Shown here: positions 33,768 to 40,559 of the stretch, piece by piece
Position numbering within the stretch: the first letter of the stretch is position 1
How the letters are laid out: each line of letters begins with the position of its first letter
Assembly (NCBI GenBank): GCA_964594635.1
Contig: CAZQMV010000002.1
Span: forward strand, 124,001 to 188,000
Direction of reading: 5' to 3'
DNA length: 64,000 bases
DNA from: Berkiella sp964594635
GTDB lineage: Bacteria > Pseudomonadota > Gammaproteobacteria > Berkiellales > Berkiellaceae
Program-made: the position numbers and the translations under genes
The notes under the pieces: generated by a model
The model's database searches: none
Told to the model about the DNA's origin: nothing
The model's input: the letters and a program-made list of their open reading frames with translations, nothing else

Positions 33768-35360
33768 ATGCACAACAATAGTAAGTCGATGAACTCTGAT
33801 GTTTATATTTCGTCTGCTTGGCAGCAGCATGCGGATTTAATTACCCATCTTTGTCATTTTAGCCAAAATATTTTATTGATCTTAGGGGAAAAAGACGCTG
33901 GTAAAACCGCGTTCTTTGAACATTTTATTAGCAACCCTGGGGCTGGCTTAAAAGTCTGCGCCTTAAAAGCTTCGCCTGAGAACACCGTTGAAGAACTGTT
34001 AAAAGACGTTGCGATGGGCTTTGAGCTGAATTGGGAAAGTGCCGATAGCACAGCATTGCAGGTACAAACACAAGCCATTGCAGCTTACCAAAAAGCGCAT
34101 GAAACCTGGATGTTGATCATTGATGATGCGCATCTGTTAGATGATATGCAGATTGCGGCTTTGCTACAATTAGTGCAATTTAATGATGAAGCAAGGCAAC
34201 AGCTACATTTGGTGTTAGTGGGGGAACCACCCCTAGAAACACGTTTGTTTTCCCCAAACTTGGCAACATGGACACAGGGGAAAGTCTATAGCATTGAATT
34301 GGAGTCTTGGACATTACATGATCTAAAACGTTATTTTTCTCGTGAAAATGTCAATATGTCATTAACGCCTGAACAAATAGCCGATATTTTTACAAGTACG
34401 GAAGGATTACCAGGACGGGTTGTACAAGCACACTACTCTTTACAGGATCCATTTACCAAAGGGGCGACTACTATGACAAAACAAAATGCAAAGCGTTGGA
34501 CACACCCTATTGCGCTCGGTGCTGTTGCAGGATTTTTATTGGGTGGTAGTTACTTGCTCTTAAATAGCACTCAAGATGAAGAAATGGTTAGTGCGCCAGT
34601 GAACGCAGCGCAAGTTGAGAATAATCGTCTGGATACCAGCGACGAAAAAATGGCAATGGAAGAAGAACCAGCGCCTGTGGTTTCCATGCAAACGTCGCAA
34701 CCACTTGGTACAGCTAAACCAATGGCCGAAGTGTCTGCAAATGCACAAATGCAAGCAAATTCAGAAATAATCCCAGTGAATGCGCAATCACCTGTCATGC
34801 TAGAAAAAACGGCACTCCAAGAACCTAAAGCCGCTATTGTTGAGGCTAAGGCCGCTATTGTAGAACCCAAGGCTGCTATTGAAGAGCCTAAAGCAGTTAA
34901 GCCATCAACCATTTCGCAGCCAAAACAAGATGAAAAAGTTGCGATAAAACCTGCAGCAAAAGTATCAAAACCCGAATATGTAAGCGCCACCATGACAATG
35001 ACTGACGCACAGTTACAAGGGATTCCGGCTGAGATCGCAACGGATAAACCGAAAAAAGCGCTGAGCACCGTAGAAGAACATTTATTGTCGGTGAATAAAA
35101 AGTATTACACCCTACAGTTAGTGGGTGCAAGAAACGAAAAGAGCTTACGACAATTTGTTCAAAAGAATGAACTTGAAGAACATGCTTATATTTATCGCAC
35201 AAAGCTTTCTGGCAAAGATTGGTATGTTGTGGTGTTAGGTGAATATGCGACGATGGATGAAGCGAAAGTAGCAGCCACAAGCATTCCAGAACAGATTGCA
35301 GCGAAGCCTTGGATCCGTGAATTCACCAGTATCCATAGTGATATTAAAAAGCAAAGCTAA
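33768..35360 (+). CDS. damX: DamX-like cell-division protein (AAA ATPase, membrane helix, SPOR)
   Basis: Protein of 530 residues at the inner membrane. An N-terminal AAA/ExeA-like ATPase (about 25-230) has Walker A GEKDAGKT and a Walker B-like WMLIIDDAH. One membrane helix follows (about 246-266, PIALGAVAGFLLGGSYLLL). A long disordered periplasmic linker includes several near-copies of EPKAAIVEAKAAIVEPKAAI. The C-terminal SPOR domain (about 442-525, KYYTLQLVGARNEKSLRQFV) binds denuded septal peptidoglycan. In enterobacteria damX follows aroB as here; dam does not follow in this window. Confidence 0.92.
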   Translation: MHNNSKSMNSDVYISSAWQQHADLITHLCHFSQNILLILGEKDAGKTAFFEHFISNPGAGLKVCALKASPENTVEELLKDVAMGFELNWESADSTALQVQTQAIAAYQKAHETWMLIIDDAHLLDDMQIAALLQLVQFNDEARQQLHLVLVGEPPLETRLFSPNLATWTQGKVYSIELESWTLHDLKRYFSRENVNMSLTPEQIADIFTSTEGLPGRVVQAHYSLQDPFTKGATTMTKQNAKRWTHPIALGAVAGFLLGGSYLLLNSTQDEEMVSAPVNAAQVENNRLDTSDEKMAMEEEPAPVVSMQTSQPLGTAKPMAEVSANAQMQANSEIIPVNAQSPVMLEKTALQEPKAAIVEAKAAIVEPKAAIEEPKAVKPSTISQPKQDEKVAIKPAAKVSKPEYVSATMTMTDAQLQGIPAEIATDKPKKALSTVEEHLLSVNKKYYTLQLVGARNEKSLRQFVQKNELEEHAYIYRTKLSGKDWYVVVLGEYATMDEAKVAATSIPEQIAAKPWIREFTSIHSDIKKQS

Positions 35361-35432
35361 AAAGCGGGTATTTTATTAGTGAGGAAAAGGGTAAAATGAG
35401 GCAATAATTCATTATTAAGTTAGTTTTGTGCC

Positions 35433-36509
35433 ATGAATTCTTCATTTCGCCTTATTCAAGCCCTTAAGCGCCAGCCGGTGGATAGCACACCGGTCTGGTT
35501 TATGCGTCAAGCAGGTCGTTACTTACCTGAATATCGTGCGTTGCGTGAGCGCATGGGAGGATTTTTGGCAATGGCTAAAAATCCAGAAGTCGCTGCAGAA
35601 ATTACCTTACAGCCACTTGCCCGTTTTCCACTCGATGCTGCCATTATTTTTTCCGATATCTTAACAATTCCTGATGCAATGGGCTTGGGATTACATTTTG
35701 TGACCAACGAAGGCCCTCAGTTTCATCATCCAGTGCGCGATCAAAAAGCAGTCGATCAATTACCGATCCCTTGTATGGAAGCTGATCTAGGTTATGTGAT
35801 GGCGACCATGCGAATATGTTCAACAGAACTTGCTGGCAAAGTACCCGTGATTGGTTTTTGTGGCAGCCCTTGGACAGTGGCAACTTATATGGTTGAAGGA
35901 CAGAGTAGTCGCTCATTCTCGACTATCAAAGCGATGATGATGAATGAGCCTGCAATGTTAAAGGCATTGCTAGAGAAAGTGACAAAGACCAGTTGTTTAT
36001 ATTTAGAAGCACAAATCACTGCTGGCGCGCAAGCGGTGATGGTGTTTGATTCTTGGGGTGGGGCATTATCAGGACATGCCTATCGAGAGTTTTCCCTTCA
36101 CTATATGCACATGATCGTGAACTATCTTAAAAGCAAAGCGCACACTAAAGAGGTTCCGGTGATTTTGTTTACCAAACAAGGCGGACAGTGGTTAGAAGCG
36201 ATTGCTAACACGGGTTGTGATGCACTTGGTATCGACTGGACACAAGATATCGGCAATGCTAGAGCGCGCGTTGGAGATAAAGTGGCTTTACAAGGCAATT
36301 TAGATCCGGCCACCTTGTATGCCAAACCCGATGTCATTCGCGAAGAAGTGAAAAGAGTGTTAGCAGAATATGGTCACGGTAGCGGTCATATTTTTAATTT
36401 GGGACATGGTATTACGCCTGATATTAATCCAGAACATGTCAGTGCAATGATTGATGCGGTCAAAGAGTTCAGCCCTTCCTATCACAAACAAAACAAGGAT
36501 TATCCCTAA
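35433..36509 (+). CDS. hemE: Uroporphyrinogen decarboxylase
   Basis: Decarboxylates the four acetate groups of uroporphyrinogen III to give coproporphyrinogen III in heme synthesis. The 358-residue protein has the signature PVWFMRQAGRYLPEYR (about residues 20-35), the catalytic Asp region FSDILTIPDAMG, and GFCGSPWTVATYMVEG. Its stop lies one base before the coaD start. Confidence 0.96.
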   Translation: MNSSFRLIQALKRQPVDSTPVWFMRQAGRYLPEYRALRERMGGFLAMAKNPEVAAEITLQPLARFPLDAAIIFSDILTIPDAMGLGLHFVTNEGPQFHHPVRDQKAVDQLPIPCMEADLGYVMATMRICSTELAGKVPVIGFCGSPWTVATYMVEGQSSRSFSTIKAMMMNEPAMLKALLEKVTKTSCLYLEAQITAGAQAVMVFDSWGGALSGHAYREFSLHYMHMIVNYLKSKAHTKEVPVILFTKQGGQWLEAIANTGCDALGIDWTQDIGNARARVGDKVALQGNLDPATLYAKPDVIREEVKRVLAEYGHGSGHIFNLGHGITPDINPEHVSAMIDAVKEFSPSYHKQNKDYP

Positions 36510-36510
36510 T

Positions 36511-36996
36511 ATGGACCATTATAAAGTCGTATTTCCCGGAACCTTTGATCCCATTACCAATGGGCATATTGAATTGGTTGAACGTGCTGCAAAAATGTTT
36601 TCTTCTGTGATAGTGGCAGTAGCTGAAAATGCCCGTAAAACACCCACTTTTGATATCCATTCTCGGGTGGCTTTAGCAAAGGAAGCATTGAAATCGCTTA
36701 ACAATGTTGAAGTGCAAGGTTTTAGTGTGTTGTTGGCAGATTTTGTGCGTTCACAAAATGCCAAGGCGATCATTCGCGGTTTGCGTGCTGTCTCAGACTT
36801 TGAATATGAGTTTCAATTGGCTAATATGAATCGACGTTTAGCACCGGATATTGAAACGTTGTTTCTAACACCTGCTGAACATAATTCTTTTATTTCATCG
36901 TCTTTGGTTTCTGAAATTGCGCAATTAGGGGGTGATATTTCTTCGTTTGTCCCCAAAGTTGTAGCAAGTGCATTAAATGATAAATTTAAGAAATAA
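36511..36996 (+). CDS. coaD: Phosphopantetheine adenylyltransferase
   Basis: Transfers AMP from ATP to 4'-phosphopantetheine, the penultimate step of coenzyme A synthesis. The 161-residue protein starts MDHYKVVFPGTFDPITNGH at ATG 36511 (the frame is open further upstream but overlaps hemE). It has the nucleotidyltransferase TNGH motif, AIIRGLRAVSDFEYEFQ and the C-terminal ISSSLVSEIAQLGG. AAGGAT lies 11 bases ahead. The ferredoxin gene follows after two bases. Confidence 0.96.
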   Translation: MDHYKVVFPGTFDPITNGHIELVERAAKMFSSVIVAVAENARKTPTFDIHSRVALAKEALKSLNNVEVQGFSVLLADFVRSQNAKAIIRGLRAVSDFEYEFQLANMNRRLAPDIETLFLTPAEHNSFISSSLVSEIAQLGGDISSFVPKVVASALNDKFKK

Positions 36997-36998
36997 AT

Positions 36999-37247
36999 AT
37001 GGCGCTTAAAATTACTGACGAGTGTATTAATTGTGATGTTTGTGAGCCTGAGTGCCCAAATCAGGCTATTTCACAAGGTGAGTCTTATTATGAAATTGAT
37101 CCCAACCTGTGCACAGAATGTGTTGGGCATTTCGATGAACCACAATGTCAGCAAGTTTGCCCGGTTGATTGCATCCCCGTGAATGAGTTGCATATTGAAA
37201 CGAAAGAAGAGCTTCTCGAAAAATATCACCAGCTAAAATCAAAATAA
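36999..37247 (+). CDS. yfhL: 2[4Fe-4S] ferredoxin (YfhL-like)
   Basis: Electron carrier of 82 residues. The first cluster is bound by CINCDVCEPECP and the second by CTECVGHFDEPQCQQVCP, where the long insertion between the second and third Cys is typical of the YfhL/Allochromatium-type ferredoxins. A short helical C-terminal tail follows. The coaD-ferredoxin neighbourhood is common in gammaproteobacteria. It has no visible ribosome binding site of its own and is probably coupled to coaD. A GC-rich hairpin follows. Confidence 0.94.
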   Translation: MALKITDECINCDVCEPECPNQAISQGESYYEIDPNLCTECVGHFDEPQCQQVCPVDCIPVNELHIETKEELLEKYHQLKSK

Positions 37248-37277
37248 ATTAAGCACCGTAGGTGCATCGGATTCTAG

Positions 37278-37325
37278 CCCCGCGTAAGGGACATTTGCCA
37301 AAGGCAAATGGACCGCAGCGTGGGG
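37278..37325. repeat. Structured hairpin after the ferredoxin gene
   Basis: Inner stem CATTTGCC (37292-37299) and GGCAAATG (37303-37310) are perfectly paired with an AAA loop; the outer stem CCCCGCG (37278-37284) pairs with CGTGGGG (37319-37325) with one G-U. There is no T run. A similar arrangement, CTAGCCCCG...CGGGG, occurs at 40731-40770. It marks the border of the accessory island. Confidence 0.6.
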
Positions 37326-37342
37326 TAAATGACCACCCACAT

Positions 37343-37525
37343 TTACCTCATCCAACTCTTTAATTTTCTCATCAATTTACGATGTGCATCATTGGCGTAA
37401 CCTGCTGCAAAGGTGGCAATAATTGATGCCTGAAGTTTGCCTATATAACTGATACCAGGCGAAAGCGATTCGGCAAACACCCATGCGGCAACCCAGGCGA
37501 ATAAGAGTAATTGTGGTAATGTCAT
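37343..37525 (-). CDS. Small membrane protein next to the double-glycine peptide cassette
   Basis: Protein of 60 residues starting MTLPQLLLFAWVAAWVFAES, with a strong ribosome binding site (AAGGAG, six bases from the ATG). It has one clear hydrophobic helix (residues 4-20), perhaps a second weaker one (around 28-42, KLQASIIATFAAGYA), and a basic C-terminus (HRKLMRKLKSWMR). It is not recognised. Its place directly downstream of the peptide genes, on the same strand, and its size would fit an immunity protein or another small secreted or membrane peptide; this is inference from context only. Confidence 0.6.
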   Translation of the reverse strand: MTLPQLLLFAWVAAWVFAESLSPGISYIGKLQASIIATFAAGYANDAHRKLMRKLKSWMR

Positions 37526-37542
37526 TGTTATCTCCTTAAAAC

Positions 37543-37680
37543 TAAATCCCCCCGCGCTTCGCGCTGCCCCTCTTTACAAAGAGGGGTATGATTCGCTGTC
37601 GCTCATCGTGAGCGCTCTTGCGCGAACAAATAGCCCACTTTCGTAAAGGGGGCAGCTCGCGAAGCGAGCAGGGGGATTTA
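37543..37680. repeat. Dispersed palindromic repeat, copy B
   Basis: A 138-base element with exact complementary ends TAAATCCCCC and GGGGGATTTA. It contains CCCCTCTTTACAAAGAGGGG and the arms GCGCTTCGCGC and CTCGCGAAGCGAG. It lies between the small membrane-protein gene and peptide gene A1. It is the shortest complete copy, so it is the best guide to the element ends. Confidence 0.85.
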
Positions 37681-37684
37681 CGAT

Positions 37685-37867
37685 TTACTGCCCAACCATA
37701 TCATGCAAATTATCAATTCCACTGGCCATGATAATCCCACCCGCCGCAAACCCTAATCCGATCGGACCACCTGTAACAAAACCGACGACCAACCCTGAGA
37801 CAATGGCTCCAAAATGAAATTTGCCACCACTAATATTATCCAGAGAGTCATTATTAATAACTAACAT
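37685..37867 (-). CDS. Double-glycine leader peptide A1, bacteriocin-like
   Basis: Sixty-residue peptide. I chose the second ATG (37867) because AAGGA lies eight bases ahead, whereas the first ATG (37876) overlaps that site. The leader MLVINNDSLDNISGG fits the double-glycine consensus (Leu, then Ile two residues before GG) cut by C39 peptidases. The mature part is hydrophobic and glycine-rich (FGAIVSGLVVGFVTGGPIGL, then FAAGGIIMASG) and ends HDMVGQ, much like class II bacteriocins and microcins. It follows peptide B1 by 11 bases. Copy A2 differs at a Gly/Glu position and in the last residue. No antimicrobial function is shown. Confidence 0.75.
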   Translation of the reverse strand: MLVINNDSLDNISGGKFHFGAIVSGLVVGFVTGGPIGLGFAAGGIIMASGIDNLHDMVGQ

Positions 37868-37878
37868 CTGTAACATCC

Positions 37879-38022
37879 TTATAAACTGATTATTTGAATA
37901 TAAATATCATTCACAATGGTGCAATGAAGATAATTCACAAAATCTTCAACACCACGCTCTGTAAAATTGAATGGATACTCTTGGTATCCACCACTAACGT
38001 GTTTTAATTGGTCTTCGGTCAT
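37879..38022 (-). CDS. Double-glycine leader peptide B1
   Basis: Forty-seven-residue peptide. It has a very good ribosome binding site (AGGAG six bases before the ATG). The leader MTEDQLKHVSGG again has the double-glycine form (Leu, Val, then GG). The mature part, YQEYPFNFTERGVEDFVNYL followed by HCTIVNDIYIQIISL, is amphipathic with a single Cys. It is followed by peptide A1 in the same direction after 11 bases, so the pair looks like a two-peptide system or a toxin with an accessory peptide. Its copy B2 is identical at the DNA level. Confidence 0.72.
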   Translation of the reverse strand: MTEDQLKHVSGGYQEYPFNFTERGVEDFVNYLHCTIVNDIYIQIISL

Positions 38023-38043
38023 TTTTTACTCCTGTAAAACCTG

Positions 38044-38219
38044 TAAATCCCCCGCTCGCATCCGTCTTCGCTACACTACGACGGACAAATGCTCGCCGCC
38101 CCCTTTACAAAAGTGGGCTATTGATTCGCTTACGCTCATCAACAGTACTCCCAAGAGAGCGGAGCGAACGATAACCCCTCTTTTGTAAAGAGGGGCCGCG
38201 CGAAGCGCAGGGAGATTTA
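38044..38219. repeat. Dispersed palindromic repeat, copy C
   Basis: A 176-base element with ends TAAATCCCCC and GGGAGATTTA. It is longer than copy B by an extra CTCGCATCCGTCTTCGCTAC-type insertion, shared with copy A in part. Its right end supplies the TAA stop codon of peptide A2 (38219-38217 on the minus strand). Confidence 0.85.
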
Positions 38220-38399
38220 CTCACCAACCATATCATGCAAATTATCAATCCCACTGGCCATGATAATCCCGCCCGCCGCAAACCCTAATTCGATCGGACC
38301 ACCTGTAACAAAACCGACGACCAACCCTGAGACAATAGCTCCAAAATGAAATTTGCCACCACTAATATTATCCAGAGAGTCATTATTAATAACTAACAT
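38217..38399 (-). CDS. Double-glycine leader peptide A2, bacteriocin-like
   Basis: Second copy of peptide A, 60 residues from the ATG at 38399, with the same AAGGA site and the same leader ending ISGG. It differs from A1 by Glu for Gly in GGPIELGF and by a final Glu instead of Gln (HDMVGE), plus a few silent bases. The Glu places a charge in the hydrophobic core, so the two products may differ in activity. The stop codon lies in the terminal TAAATC of repeat copy C. Confidence 0.75.
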   Translation of the reverse strand: MLVINNDSLDNISGGKFHFGAIVSGLVVGFVTGGPIELGFAAGGIIMASGIDNLHDMVGE

Positions 38400-38410
38400 C
38401 TGTAACATCC

Positions 38411-38554
38411 TTATAAACTGATTATTTGAATATAAATATCATTCACAATGGTGCAATGAAGATAATTCACAAAATCTTCAACACCACGCTCTGTAAAATT
38501 GAATGGATACTCTTGGTATCCACCACTAACGTGTTTTAATTGGTCTTCGGTCAT
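38411..38554 (-). CDS. Double-glycine leader peptide B2
   Basis: Second copy of peptide B, 47 residues, identical in DNA to B1 including the AGGAG ribosome binding site. Leader MTEDQLKHVSGG. It is the first gene of the cassette on the minus strand, with repeat copy D directly upstream. Confidence 0.72.
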   Translation of the reverse strand: MTEDQLKHVSGGYQEYPFNFTERGVEDFVNYLHCTIVNDIYIQIISL

Positions 38555-38575
38555 TTTTTACTCCTGTAAAACCTG

Positions 38576-38757
38576 TAAATCCCCCGCTCGCATCCGTCTT
38601 CGCTACACTACGACGGACAAATGCTCGCCGCCCCCTTTACAAAAGTGGGCTATTGATTCGCTTACGCTCATCAACAGTACTCCCAAGAGAGCGGAGCGAA
38701 CGATAACCCCTCTTTTGTAAAGAGGGGCAGTTCGGCGAAGCCGAGCAGGGAGATTTA
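38576..38757. repeat. Dispersed palindromic repeat, copy D
   Basis: A 182-base element, almost identical to copy C through base 38727 and then differing in the right arm (TTCGGCGAAGCCGAG in place of CGCGCGAAGCGC). Its right end provides the stop codon of the winged-helix gene at 38755. Compensatory change of both sides of the small stem between the copies keeps the hairpin intact. Confidence 0.85.
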
Positions 38758-39210
38758 ACGTAATCGATTATTCAATAAATTAATCGTAATTGGCCGAGGC
38801 GGCCTGTCCGGCATAGCTGCTTTAGCAGCGATGACGGCTGTTTTCTTCAATGCCAACAACCCCTCCAACGGAAACCCCAAATCAAACCGATGGGTTGCCA
38901 ACAGTACCAAAGGTGTAAACACTTCCGGCAACCCTTCTGTTTCAATAAAACCCATGGCTGCTAAACGCTTTAAAGCACGGTGCACATTTTCATGTGGTTG
39001 ATAAATGCAATGTGATAATTGCGCATATGAAAAAGTGCAGGAGAATGACTCGCGATCGGCATGGGAAGCAAGCGTTAACCAAAGTATTTTATCTACTTCG
39101 TTTAACTGCGAATGGCTGAAAACAAATAACATTTCAGCGAGCGAAACATGAATTGAACGCGTGAGTGAGCGAGCATCATTTAAGATGCGTGATAGCGAAT
39201 AAGCTTGCAT
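38755..39210 (-). CDS. Winged-helix DNA-binding-like protein, possibly 3'-truncated
   Basis: Protein of 151 residues. The middle has a winged-helix pattern (LNEVDKILWLTLASHADRES ... FSYAQLSHCIYQ ... NVHRALKRLAAMGFIE), similar in style to phage or plasmid replication initiators and to regulators with a helix-turn-helix. The C-terminus reads RPITINLLNNRLR and stops at TAA inside the end of repeat D, so the original end may have been cut by the repeat insertion. It lies upstream of the peptide cassette in the same direction and could control it; this is only positional. AGGAC lies about nine bases before the ATG. Confidence 0.6.
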   Translation of the reverse strand: MQAYSLSRILNDARSLTRSIHVSLAEMLFVFSHSQLNEVDKILWLTLASHADRESFSCTFSYAQLSHCIYQPHENVHRALKRLAAMGFIETEGLPEVFTPLVLLATHRFDLGFPLEGLLALKKTAVIAAKAAMPDRPPRPITINLLNNRLR

Positions 39211-39246
39211 AGCAATACCGTCCTACTGATTAGTAAGCGAACAAAA

Positions 39247-39286
39247 TTTCACCAAAAACAACCTAATTTGGGGTTGTTAAGTGAAA
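39247..39286. promoter_or_regulatory. Two-part hairpin upstream of the winged-helix gene
   Basis: TTTCAC (39247-39252) pairs with GTGAAA (39281-39286), and AACAACC (39257-39263) with GGTTGTT (39272-39278). It lies 36 bases upstream of the winged-helix gene start, a position suited to an operator or attenuator. The remaining stretch to 39585 is A+T-rich and holds no gene that I can support. Confidence 0.45.
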
Positions 39287-39585
39287 AAATGGCCTTTAGG
39301 AACCAAATAGTTGACGGATCTCGGGTATGAGAGCTTTTTAACTGAGAATGAATGTAATAAAATGCGCGTAGCCATGAGTTTAAACTTCCTAGATTAAGTT
39401 TTACTTGTGGTTAGTGCTTGTAGGGTGCGTCAACATCCTGCAGGCACGATTTGTGTACGGTATCAAGAATGGGTGAAATTGTAAATAGACTTAATAAACT
39501 GTATTTTTCAATTTATCGCATACTTTTTAATCTCATCATAGTTTTAATAACTTAAACAATTTATTACTGTAGATGAGCAAACTAT

Positions 39586-39766
39586 ATGGAAATCAAAATT
39601 CCCGAAATTTTCGAAAAGTTAAAACTGGCGTTTTTCATATCATTCCGAGGATGCACAAAACAATAAACTTGGCAGTGGCACAGGCTTTATTTGTAATAAT
39701 TATCTAATAACTAATTATCATGTTTATTTGGGTTGCACTTGTGATCATGTAGACCAAGCGTCGTCG
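39586..39766 (+). pseudogene. Trypsin-like serine protease, N-terminal relic
   Basis: A start codon at 39586 opens MEIKIPEIFEKLKLAFF, then the frame shifts by one base near 39634 and continues as SYHSEDAQNNKLGSGTGF followed by ICNNYLITNYHVY. The GSGTGF and ITNYHV segments are the oxyanion-strand and catalytic-His region of trypsin-like (DegP/S1-type) peptidases. The similarity fades near 39766, before the Asp and Ser of the triad could appear, and the XRE gene begins on the other strand. It is a frameshifted and 3'-deleted fragment. Confidence 0.55.
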
Positions 39767-39785
39767 GGATTCCTGACCACGTACT

Positions 39786-40190
39786 TTATTCCAAAAAATA
39801 CCGATAATTCACCCCAAATTTCTTTTCGATTCTTTTTGCAATCAGTTTACCAATTGTCCGTTTACCATTTTCCATTTTTGATAAATCGCCTTGGGTGATC
39901 CCAAGCTTTTTGGCAAAGTCAATTTGTGATAAGCCTTCTCGATGACGGGTGCCACGAAGCAGGGCACCAGCTTGGGTATATTTTTCATCCATGCTCTTAA
40001 AGAAAGCATCGGCATCAATGGCGTTTGCCAAATGCGCTGTTTGAATAGCTTTTTTAGCTTTTGCTTCTAATGATTTTTGGGTAACCAAATATTTTTCAAC
40101 CATGCGAGCAGGAATGCGCAGGATGCGGCCTTGTTCAGAAAGGCAATAGATGCTCTTACTAATAGGGTGCTTTTTCATGTGTTCCGACAT
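39786..40190 (-). CDS. XRE-family antitoxin/regulator (HigA-like)
   Basis: Protein of 134 residues with a helix-turn-helix domain in the C-terminal half: LLRGTRHREGLSQIDFAKKL then GITQGDLSKMENGKRTIG (about residues 77-115). The N-terminal half begins MSEHMKKHPISKSIY and is helical, as in antitoxins that bind RelE-type toxins. AGAGGT precedes the ATG. The gene lies directly behind, and overlaps by 32 bases, the frameshifted RelE-type toxin reading frame, the toxin-first order of higBA. It would repress the shared promoter and neutralise the toxin. Confidence 0.85.
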   Translation of the reverse strand: MSEHMKKHPISKSIYCLSEQGRILRIPARMVEKYLVTQKSLEAKAKKAIQTAHLANAIDADAFFKSMDEKYTQAGALLRGTRHREGLSQIDFAKKLGITQGDLSKMENGKRTIGKLIAKRIEKKFGVNYRYFLE

Positions 40191-40445
40191 AGTAAACCTC
40201 TAAAAGATTAATAGACTTGTCCATTATTTCCCAACAGCAAACATAAGTGGGCTTGCCTTTAATGAGATGACAATGTCTTTTATCACCCTTTGGCCTTTTA
40301 ATTTACCGTAATTGGGCCAATCAGGAACCGCAGGTCCGATTGTTTGCAAGTCTTTAACAAGCAACCTTAAAGTTGATTGAACTTTTCTGGGTAGTTTAAT
40401 GCACTGTTTAGAAGCCTTGTGGCTCAACTTAACATTCCAACTCAC
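40159..40445 (-). pseudogene. RelE/HigB-type toxin with a frameshift
   Basis: The first frame reads VSWNVKLSHKASKQCIKLPR to WPNYGKLKGQ, the N-terminal two-thirds of a RelE-type toxin, and then runs into a stop at 40224. Shifting by one base near 40280 restores the expected end: KRHCHLIKGKPTYVCCWEI and then LLEVYYVGTHEKAPY, stopping at 40159 inside the antitoxin gene. The conserved HCHLIKGKPTYV and YYVGTHEKAPY leave little doubt that one base was lost or gained. The GTG at 40445 fits the promoter position; a GTG at 40472 is in frame. The toxin is probably inactive unless the shift is programmed or an error in the assembly. Confidence 0.82.
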
Positions 40446-40453
40446 TATATTAC

Positions 40454-40494
40454 ATCTTATAGCAAAATACACTATATGGCAAATAATACCATAT
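40454..40494 (-). promoter_or_regulatory. Promoter and operator of the toxin-antitoxin operon
   Basis: On the minus strand TTGCCA (40482-40477) and TAAGAT (40459-40454) are 17 bases apart. An inverted repeat ATATGG, nine bases, CCATAT (40474-40494) overlaps the -35 hexamer. That is the expected layout for autorepression by the XRE antitoxin. Confidence 0.55.
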
Positions 40495-40559
40495 TGTTAC
40501 TGCGAAGGGCAGTTTAAAGATGAAAGAGTTGAGTATTTCTACAACATTTTGCAGGCTTC

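Larger units (their letters stand above)
37685..38727. repeat. 532-bp direct tandem duplication of the peptide cassette
   Basis: The block 37685-38195 recurs at 38217-38727, offset by exactly 532 bases, with only a handful of base differences, all in the peptide A gene. Each unit consists of peptide A, peptide B and most of one palindromic repeat. Identity ends inside the right part of repeats C and D (after the AAAGAGGGG segment). The near identity points to a recent duplication, probably by recombination between flanking palindromic repeats. Confidence 0.92.

Noticed and set aside
34571..35068. Alanine/serine-rich minus-strand frame opposite damX
   Set aside because: It is the antisense of the low-complexity damX linker, with no start signal.
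37967..38720. Two identical 73-codon plus-strand frames over the peptide B genes and repeats
   Set aside because: They run antisense through the well-supported peptide B gene into the palindromic repeat and lack a ribosome binding site.
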